A stretch of 64,000 nt of DNA from Roseomonas haemaphysalidis (GTDB lineage: Bacteria; Pseudomonadota; Alphaproteobacteria; Acetobacterales; Acetobacteraceae). The stretch is taken from contig NZ_CP061177.1 in NCBI RefSeq assembly GCF_017355405.1, positions 2,029,001 through 2,093,000 on the forward strand. The letters run 5' to 3'. Position numbers and translations under genes: made by a program. Numbering within the stretch: position 1 is the stretch's first letter; each line of letters opens with the position of its first letter. Below the pieces are notes generated by a model. The model made no database searches and was not told where the DNA came from. It saw only the letters and a list, made by a program, of their open reading frames with translations. Shown here piece by piece: positions 59,540 to 64,000 of this stretch.

Positions 59540-60637
59540 TCAGCCGCGCCGGGCCACCAGCACGATGCATTGCGCATAGGCCGGCCCGGCCAGCCGGCCG
59601 AGTTCGCGCAGCGCATCCAGCATCGACCCGTCCGGGGCCGCTCCCCACGGCAGCACCGCGCCTTCCGCCCGCAATGGCCGGAAGCCGGCGGCGCGGACCC
59701 AGGCGCTCAGGGTGGCCAGCGTCACCCCGCCGGGTGCACGGCGGCCCAGCGCGTCGGCATTGTCGGCGCTGACGAACAGCAGGCCGTCGGGGCGGGTCGC
59801 GGCGGCGGCGGCGGCCAGCAGGGCGACCGCGGCGTCCTCCCGCTCCGGCAGGGTGTCGATCACCAGCGTGGCATCGAACGGCGCCTCGGCCAGCACGGCG
59901 GTGGGGTCGGCGGCGGTGAAGCGGAAGTTGGGCAGGCCCGCGTGGCTGGCGCGTGCGCGCTCCACCGCGCCGGTGTCACGCTCCACACCCAGCACCTGCG
60001 CCTCGGCGAAGACGGTGGCGAAGCGGCCTTCGCCGGCGCCGAGGTCCAGCACCCGCTGCCCCGCGCGGTCGCCCACATGCTCTCGCAGCAGGCGCAGCAC
60101 CTCCTGCTGCCGTAGCTGGGCCAGCCCGTCCGGCATCGCCGTGGCTTGTGTGGCGGGGCTGGTGGGTGGCGGTGGTGCCGGCATCGGCTGCGGGGGTGCT
60201 GGCGCCTGCGCCGCCTCGGGCCCGGGTGGGGCCGGCACGGGCGATGCCGGCAGGGGAGCGGGCGATGGCATGGCGATGCCGGCATCCGGCGGCAAGCCCG
60301 CGAACAGCGACTTCACGTGATCGGTGTCGCTGAGATCGGCCATCGTGGCGCCCGGCTCGCGGGCAAAGATCACGAACACGTCGTTGGCATAGACTGGCAC
60401 CGACCAGTCCGGCACGCGGTGCAGGAAGGGCGCGCCCAGCGCCTCGGTCATGCCCTTGTGCACCACCACCCAGGCAAAGGCCGGCGCTTCCTGCATGTCG
60501 TGCTGGCTGTAGGGGCGCACGAAGGGCAATTCATCGGTGAATTCGTCGGGCGCCAGCGTGCGCTCGCCAGGCCGCCGCCGCTCCAGCAGGTAGAGCAGCG
60601 TATCGTTCCAGGCCTGGTCCTCGGTCGGGAAGGGCAT
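59540..60637 (-). CDS. SAM-dependent methyltransferase fused to an N-terminal domain
   Basis: A 365-residue protein. Residues 1-110 form a conserved-looking alpha/beta domain ([40 protein letters not shown]) that I do not recognise. Residues about 122-170 are an Ala/Pro-rich linker. The C-terminal part is a class I methyltransferase with the SAM motif [17 protein letters not shown] and [14 protein letters not shown] as motif II. The start at 60637 follows the alignable part; a Met at 60676 would add 13 residues. It diverges from guaA across 118 bases. The methyl acceptor is unknown. Confidence 0.75.
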   Translation of the reverse strand: MPFPTEDQAWNDTLLYLLERRRPGERTLAPDEFTDELPFVRPYSQHDMQEAPAFAWVVVHKGMTEALGAPFLHRVPDWSVPVYANDVFVIFAREPGATMADLSDTDHVKSLFAGLPPDAGIAMPSPAPLPASPVPAPPGPEAAQAPAPPQPMPAPPPPTSPATQATAMPDGLAQLRQQEVLRLLREHVGDRAGQRVLDLGAGEGRFATVFAEAQVLGVERDTGAVERARASHAGLPNFRFTAADPTAVLAEAPFDATLVIDTLPEREDAAVALLAAAAAATRPDGLLFVSADNADALGRRAPGGVTLATLSAWVRAAGFRPLRAEGAVLPWGAAPDGSMLDALRELGRLAGPAYAQCIVLVARRG

Positions 60638-60705
60638 CGGTGGCAGTCTCCATCGCGCACGGGGCAGCGGGGGCACCCTGCCGCCGTGTCATGGCAGGAT
60701 CAAGG

Positions 60706-60749
60706 GGCCGCCTTGCGGCTTGCACGGCGGCCACGGTTGTGGTGCAAGC
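60706..60749 (+). promoter_or_regulatory. Two mutually exclusive hairpins in the guaA leader
   Basis: GGCCGCC (60706-60712) can pair with GGCGGCC (60726-60732). GCTTGCAC (60718-60725) can instead pair perfectly with GTGCAAGC (60742-60749). The second stem ends 6 bases before the guaA ATG and would bury the ribosome-binding region, and it overlaps the loop of the first. The arrangement resembles an on/off leader switch. No known riboswitch class was recognised. Confidence 0.4.
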
Positions 60750-60755
60750 TCGCCC

Positions 60756-62330
60756 ATGGCCGACCTTTCCTCCCAAGCTCTCCATCGCGACCGCATCCTC
60801 ATTCTCGATTTCGGCAGCCAGGTGACGCAGTTGATCGCGCGCCGGGTCCGGGAATCGGGCGTTTACTGCGAGGTCTGGCCGTTCACCGCCGATGCCGCGC
60901 GCATCCAGGCCTTCGCCCCGCGCGGCGTGATCCTGTCCGGCGGCCCCGCCAGCGTGACGGAAGCCGGCAGCCCGCGGGCGCCGGAGGTACTGTTCGGCAT
61001 GGGCGTGCCGCTGCTGGGCATCTGCTACGGCCAGCAGACCATGTGCCACCAGCTGGGCGGCAGCGTGGAAAGCAGCGACCACCAGGAATACGGCCGCGCC
61101 TACGTCGATGTCCGCCACCCCTGCGCGCTGTTCGAGGGCGTCTGGGCGGTCGGTGCGCGCGAGCAGGTGTGGATGAGCCATGGCGACCACGTCACGGCCC
61201 TGCCGGACGGCTTCCGCATCGTCGCCACCTCCGAGGGCGCGCCCTTCGCCGTGGTGGCGGACGACGCGCGGCACTTCTACGGCATCCAGTTCCACCCCGA
61301 GGTGGTGCACACCCCGCACGGGGCGCAACTGCTGCGCAATTTCACCCATGGCGTCTGCGGCTGCGAGGGCGACTGGACCATGGCGGCCTTCCGGGCCGAG
61401 GCGATCGAGCGCATCCGCGCCCAGGTCGGCTCCGGCCGGGTGATCTGCGGCTTGTCGGGTGGCGTCGATTCGTCGGTTGCCGCCGTGCTGATCCATGAGG
61501 CGATCGGCGACCAGCTCACCTGCATCTATGTCGACCACGGGGTGATGCGCGGCGGCGAAAGCGAGCAGGTGGTGGCCACCTTCCGCGACCGCTTCAACAT
61601 AAAGTTGGTGCACCGGGACGCGTCCGAGTTGTTCCTTGGCCAGCTCGCCGGCGTCACGGACCCCGAGCTGAAGCGTAAGACCATCGGCCGCCTGTTCATC
61701 GAGGTGTTCGAGGAGGAGCAGGCCAAGTGCGGCGGCGCCGACTTCCTGGCGCAGGGCACGCTGTACCCGGACGTGATCGAGAGCGTGTCCGCCACCGGCG
61801 GGCCCTCCGTCACCATCAAGTCGCACCACAATGTCGGCGGCCTGCCCGAGAACATGCGGATGCAACTGGTCGAGCCGCTGCGCGACCTGTTCAAGGACGA
61901 GGTCCGCGCGCTGGGCCGCGAGCTGGGGATGCCGGAGGAGATCGTTGGCCGCCACCCCTTCCCGGGTCCGGGGCTGGCCATCCGCATTCCGGGTGAGGTG
62001 ACGCGCGAGCGCGTCCAGATCCTGCAGAAGGCGGATGCGATCTATCTGGAGGAGATCCGCTCGGCGGGGCTCTACGATGCCATCTGGCAGGCCTTCGCGG
62101 TGCTGCTGCCGGTCAAGACCGTCGGCGTGATGGGCGACGGGCGCACCTATGAGAGCGTCTGCGCGCTGCGCGCCGTGACCAGCACGGACGGCATGACGGC
62201 GGACGTCTACCCGTTCACCATGGAATTCCTGACGCGGGTGGCGGGGCGCATCGTCAACGAGGTGCGCGGCATCAACCGCGTGACCTACGACATCACCAGC
62301 AAGCCGCCCGGCACGATCGAGTGGGAGTGA
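60756..62330 (+). CDS. guaA: GMP synthase (glutamine-hydrolysing)
   Basis: A 524-residue enzyme converting XMP to GMP with glutamine and ATP. The amidotransferase domain shows [17 protein letters not shown] with the nucleophile Cys90, and [10 protein letters not shown] with the catalytic His. The ATP-pyrophosphatase domain shows [15 protein letters not shown], the PP-loop. The C-terminal dimerisation domain includes [14 protein letters not shown]. The length matches E. coli (525). The Met at 60756 starts the aligned region; a Met at 60720 would run through the leader hairpins. A terminator lies at 62338. Confidence 0.97.
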   Translation: MADLSSQALHRDRILILDFGSQVTQLIARRVRESGVYCEVWPFTADAARIQAFAPRGVILSGGPASVTEAGSPRAPEVLFGMGVPLLGICYGQQTMCHQLGGSVESSDHQEYGRAYVDVRHPCALFEGVWAVGAREQVWMSHGDHVTALPDGFRIVATSEGAPFAVVADDARHFYGIQFHPEVVHTPHGAQLLRNFTHGVCGCEGDWTMAAFRAEAIERIRAQVGSGRVICGLSGGVDSSVAAVLIHEAIGDQLTCIYVDHGVMRGGESEQVVATFRDRFNIKLVHRDASELFLGQLAGVTDPELKRKTIGRLFIEVFEEEQAKCGGADFLAQGTLYPDVIESVSATGGPSVTIKSHHNVGGLPENMRMQLVEPLRDLFKDEVRALGRELGMPEEIVGRHPFPGPGLAIRIPGEVTRERVQILQKADAIYLEEIRSAGLYDAIWQAFAVLLPVKTVGVMGDGRTYESVCALRAVTSTDGMTADVYPFTMEFLTRVAGRIVNEVRGINRVTYDITSKPPGTIEWE

Positions 62331-62337
62331 CGGCCGG

Positions 62338-62360
62338 CCGGGGGCGCTTGGCGTCCCCGG
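62338..62360. terminator. Terminator between guaA and the convergent small gene
   Basis: CCGGGGGCGC (62338-62347) pairs with GCGTCCCCGG (62351-62360) over 10 bases (one G-U pair) around a TTG loop, 8 bases after the guaA stop and 10 bases before the convergent gene ends. No T-run; probably bidirectional. Confidence 0.6.
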
Positions 62361-62369
62361 GCAACGGCG

Positions 62370-62585
62370 TCAGGCGGCGGAGCCGGCGGCCTGCTGGCCG
62401 CGCAGCTGGCTTTCGCGGCACACGCGCTCATGCCCGTCACGGTCGTTCTTGACGCGGTATTCGCGGTCGAGACCATCGTTCGGCAGGAGGCGCAGCACCG
62501 TGTAGGTGCCACCGGTGGCGCCCGGGTCCAGGCGGCCGCGCACGAATTCCAGCTTCTGGCCGATGGTGAAGCGATGGAGAGCCAT
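62370..62585 (-). CDS. Small conserved protein, 71 residues
   Basis: A 71-residue soluble protein starting at 62585: FTIGQKLEFVRGRLDPGA, TYTVLRLLPNDGLDREYRVK and HERVCRESQLRGQQAAG. The pattern F..GQ.L.F..G, (Y)TV.R.LP, Y.VK and HERV..ESQL is shared by short alphaproteobacterial proteins of unknown function, which look like small beta-barrels. The Met at 62585 begins this core; a Met at 62672 would add 29 unlikely residues. It lies on the minus strand, converging with guaA, and 83 bases downstream of a 45-residue ORF. Confidence 0.75.
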   Translation of the reverse strand: MALHRFTIGQKLEFVRGRLDPGATGGTYTVLRLLPNDGLDREYRVKNDRDGHERVCRESQLRGQQAAGSAA

Positions 62586-62668
62586 GTTCGGTTCCTGTCG
62601 GGGCGCGGAGGGGAGAAGCACATCCGGGTGGGGCGAAGCGCGGCCCTGATGCCACTTCGCACCGTGGA

Positions 62669-62806
62669 TCATCCAATGAGGTCGAGGACGATCCGGCGGA
62701 TTTCATCCAGGCTGAGGCCCGAAGGCTCGGGCTGGCGGATGGTCGGCGTGCCGGGGGTATGGCCCGGCGGGGCCTGAATGTAAGCATGGGGGGAAGCGGA
62801 GTGCAC
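62669..62806 (-). CDS. Small ORF, 45 residues, hypothetical
   Basis: A short minus-strand ORF with AAGGA 5-6 bases before its GTG at 62806. It reads from HSASPHAYIQAPPGHTPGTP to LSLDEIRRIVLDLIG and ends at TGA 62669. Codon use has high third-position GC, as in neighbouring genes. The N-terminal half is Pro/His-rich and probably unstructured; the last 15 residues form a likely amphipathic helix. It precedes the 71-residue gene in the same orientation. No family was recognised. Confidence 0.5.
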   Translation of the reverse strand: MHSASPHAYIQAPPGHTPGTPTIRQPEPSGLSLDEIRRIVLDLIG

Positions 62807-62934
62807 GTTTTCCTTTCCACAGGCCACGTCGATGCAATGGGCGGCCTGTTGGCGACTTGAATGGCGTCATGATGATGCGCCGGACACGGCCATGGCCGCG
62901 TCGATCTGCCTCCCGCGGGAGGCCGGGCCTTGGC

Positions 62935-62992
62935 GCTTGGCCCGGGCCACGGAGCAGGGTGGGGATGGCGCGGACGCCACCCCCGGCCAAGC
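62935..62992 (-). terminator. Extended hairpin after the cold-shock gene
   Basis: GCTTGGCC (62935-62942) and GGCCAAGC (62985-62992) form an outer stem that ends directly at the cold-shock stop codon. GGCG (62967-62970) and CGCC (62975-62978) form an inner stem. A separate perfect palindrome GCCTCCCGCGGGAGGC lies at 62908-62923. Probably the terminator of the minus-strand cold-shock transcript. Confidence 0.55.
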
Positions 62993-63199
62993 TCAGGCGG
63001 CCTTGATGTTGCCGGCCGAGGTCTTGCCCTGCTGGCCGTGCTGCAGCTCGTAGGAGAGCTTGTCGCCCTCGCGCGGCGCGTCGAGGCCGGCGCGCTGCAG
63101 GTCGGAGATGTGCAGGAACACGTCCTTGGAGCCGTCTTCCGGCTGGATGAAGCCGAAGCCCTTGGTCGCGTTGAACCACTTAACGATGCCGATGGCCAT
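62993..63199 (-). CDS. Cold-shock protein (CspA family)
   Basis: A 68-residue cold-shock-domain protein that binds single-stranded nucleic acid. RNP1 KGFGFI (residues 13-18) and RNP2 DVFLHI (26-31) are intact, and the start IGIVKWFNATKGFGFIQPED is canonical. Such proteins act as RNA chaperones and anti-terminators at low temperature or in stationary phase. A long, relatively A/T-rich upstream region (63200-63540) suits the long 5' leaders of this family. It diverges from the radical SAM gene. Confidence 0.95.
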   Translation of the reverse strand: MAIGIVKWFNATKGFGFIQPEDGSKDVFLHISDLQRAGLDAPREGDKLSYELQHGQQGKTSAGNIKAA

Positions 63200-63529
63200 T
63201 TGAAGCTATCCGTTCATGACAAAAGTCCCGAGCCGCCAACATGGCAGACCGGGTCAACTTCGATGTGAGACGGACAACGAGGCTCGGGGCTCAATGAAGA
63301 GCGAGGAGAGCATGCCGAACCAAACGAGACTGACTGGACAGAGATGGGCGCCCGCGCCGTGAAATACAACCATTATTATCGCGAACGGCGAAAAGGCACT
63401 GCTCAAGACATCAGCGTGATTTATGTTCGCACAGGCGGACGTGATGAAATCATGCGTTTATTGGCCCAAAATCGCTATGGCCTGCGTATCGGCACGGGGT
63501 GAAACCACCTTCGGCCGCCCCGCTTTTCC
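63200..63529. other. Divergent intergenic region, no gene seen
   Basis: This 330-base stretch is noticeably richer in A/T than its surroundings. On the minus strand TTGAGC and GATAAT (near 63378-63409) could form a loosely spaced promoter for the cold-shock gene with a leader of roughly 170 bases. A short plus-strand frame across 63423-63773 has poor codon use and overlaps the real radical SAM frame, so it is not taken as a gene. Confidence 0.5.
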
Positions 63530-63563
63530 TTGTTCTTTTCCCATCAACGAACATATAGTGAAC
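63530..63563 (+). promoter_or_regulatory. Promoter with overlapping SOS (LexA) box
   Basis: GAAC-ATATAGT-GAAC at 63549-63563 is the reverse complement form of the alphaproteobacterial LexA box GTTC-N7-GTTC. TTGTTC at 63530-63535 and TATAGT at 63554-63559 form a -35/-10 pair at 18-base spacing, with the -10 inside the box. Repression by LexA and induction by DNA damage are the expected behaviour of the radical SAM gene that starts 20 bases later. Confidence 0.75.
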
Positions 63564-63583
63564 GAAGTGTTAAGGGACGCAGC

Positions 63584-64000
63584 GTGGACCCGGCATTGGT
63601 CAAGAAGCTCCGCATTCTGGCGGACGCGGCGAAATACGATACCTCCTGCTCCTCCTCCGGCGCGCCCAAGCGGGCGGCGGGCAAGGACGGGCTGGGCTCG
63701 ACCACCGGCAGCGGCATCTGCCACGCCTATACGCCGGATGGCCGGTGCATCTCCCTGCTCAAGATCCTGCTGACCAACTACTGCCTGTTCGACTGCGTTT
63801 ATTGCATCAACCGGCGGTCCTCGAACGTGCAGCGCGCCCGCTTCACGGTGGAGGAGGTGGTGGCGCTGACGGTCAACTTCTACAAGCGCAACTACATCGA
63901 GGGCCTGTTCCTGTCGTCCGGCGTGATCAAGTCGCCCGACCACACCATGGAACAGATGATGCGCGTGGCGAAGTCGCTGCGGCAGGACCATGGCTTCGCC
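63584..64000 (+). CDS. Radical SAM protein, putative DNA modification/repair type (partial)
   Basis: The first 139 codons of a gene cut by the right edge. LTNYCLFDCVYCINRRSS holds the radical SAM cluster motif C-x3-C-x2-C (Cys67, Cys71, Cys74) with the Tyr before the last Cys. The N-terminus (KKLRILADAAKYDTSCSSSG, GICHAYTPDGRCISLLKILL) matches the family named putative DNA modification/repair radical SAM protein (TIGR03916), which is normally followed by a uracil-DNA-glycosylase-superfamily partner. AAGGGA 6 bases before GTG 63584 decides the start. The function of this pair is not established. An SOS box controls it here. Confidence 0.88.
   Translation, partial: MDPALVKKLRILADAAKYDTSCSSSGAPKRAAGKDGLGSTTGSGICHAYTPDGRCISLLKILLTNYCLFDCVYCINRRSSNVQRARFTVEEVVALTVNFYKRNYIEGLFLSSGVIKSPDHTMEQMMRVAKSLRQDHGFA

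Noticed and set aside
62908..62923. Perfect palindrome GCCTCCCGCGGGAGGC as an operator
   Set aside because: It lies downstream of the cold-shock gene and away from any start codon, so a transcript-end hairpin is more likely.
63423..63773. Plus-strand frame of 116 codons upstream of and overlapping the radical SAM gene
   Set aside because: It crosses the promoter and SOS box, has poor codon use, and is in a different frame from the gene with the radical SAM cysteine motif.
1..64000. tRNA, rRNA, CRISPR arrays, transposases and phage genes
   Set aside because: I looked for cloverleaf ends, regularly spaced repeats, DDE or serine/tyrosine recombinase motifs and phage structural proteins and found none.

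Overview
The window is a high-GC, gene-dense bacterial chromosome segment with strong third-position GC. It looks like an alphaproteobacterium of the Acetobacteraceae (Roseomonas-like). This is an inference from several signs: two Bug-type (tripartite tricarboxylate transporter) binding proteins without membrane partners, many ABC peptide/opine-type binding proteins, a ribF-ileS-lspA-DUF3035-M16-M16-pgi-mutL block, a thrS-infC pair, an ndvA-type exporter and an alphaproteobacterial GAAC-N7-GAAC SOS box. I see no rRNA, tRNA, CRISPR array, insertion sequence or prophage gene.

Layout. 1-4071: a divergent uptake locus, with a creatininase-family amidohydrolase and two Dpp-type permeases on the minus strand, and a MarR regulator and a periplasmic binding protein on the plus strand, with a palindromic operator between them. 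4136-7288: thiM and a BisC/DMSO-reductase-family molybdoenzyme, closed by a long inverted repeat holding terminators. 7444-19190: a DUF5117-type zinc protease, a lipoprotein lytic transglycosylase, two paralogous orphan ABC binding proteins, a GntR/Bug pair, and a divergent PanE-like reductase with an atypical M28 peptidase. 19207-33569: a long minus-strand run of mostly housekeeping genes (LOG, ribF, alpha/beta hydrolase, ileS, lspA, DUF3035 lipoprotein, an active and an inactive M16 peptidase, pgi, mutL, MBL hydrolase). 33662-42404: amide and amino-acid metabolism (M20, threonine-synthase-like, M81), bluB with an MFS carrier, a LysR regulator with an Asp/Glu racemase, and a TauE/SafE permease. 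42426-47878: a two-gene surface-glycan operon, an FkbM methyltransferase with a coiled coil and a 1237-residue protein holding three glycosyltransferase modules. 48025-54244: 2-hydroxyacid metabolism (DAO oxidase, ghrA, two class II aldolases around an orphan ABC ATPase, a Bug protein). 54407-62585: ndvA-like exporter, thrS, infC with an apparent CTG start, an SH3 protein, a methyltransferase fusion, guaA and a small conserved protein. 62669-64000: a 45-residue ORF, a cold-shock protein, and the start of a radical SAM gene of the family linked to a uracil-DNA-glycosylase-like partner, under an SOS box.

How genes work together. Several transport and hydrolase sets pair a binding protein with an amidohydrolase or peptidase, suggesting scavenging of amide- or peptide-like compounds. 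Translational coupling through 4-base stop/start overlaps is common. The strongest leads for new biology are the LexA-type control of the truncated radical SAM gene at the right edge, the triple glycosyltransferase with its coiled-coil methyltransferase, the M28 protein that has lost the usual catalytic glutamate pair, and the two competing hairpins in the guaA leader.
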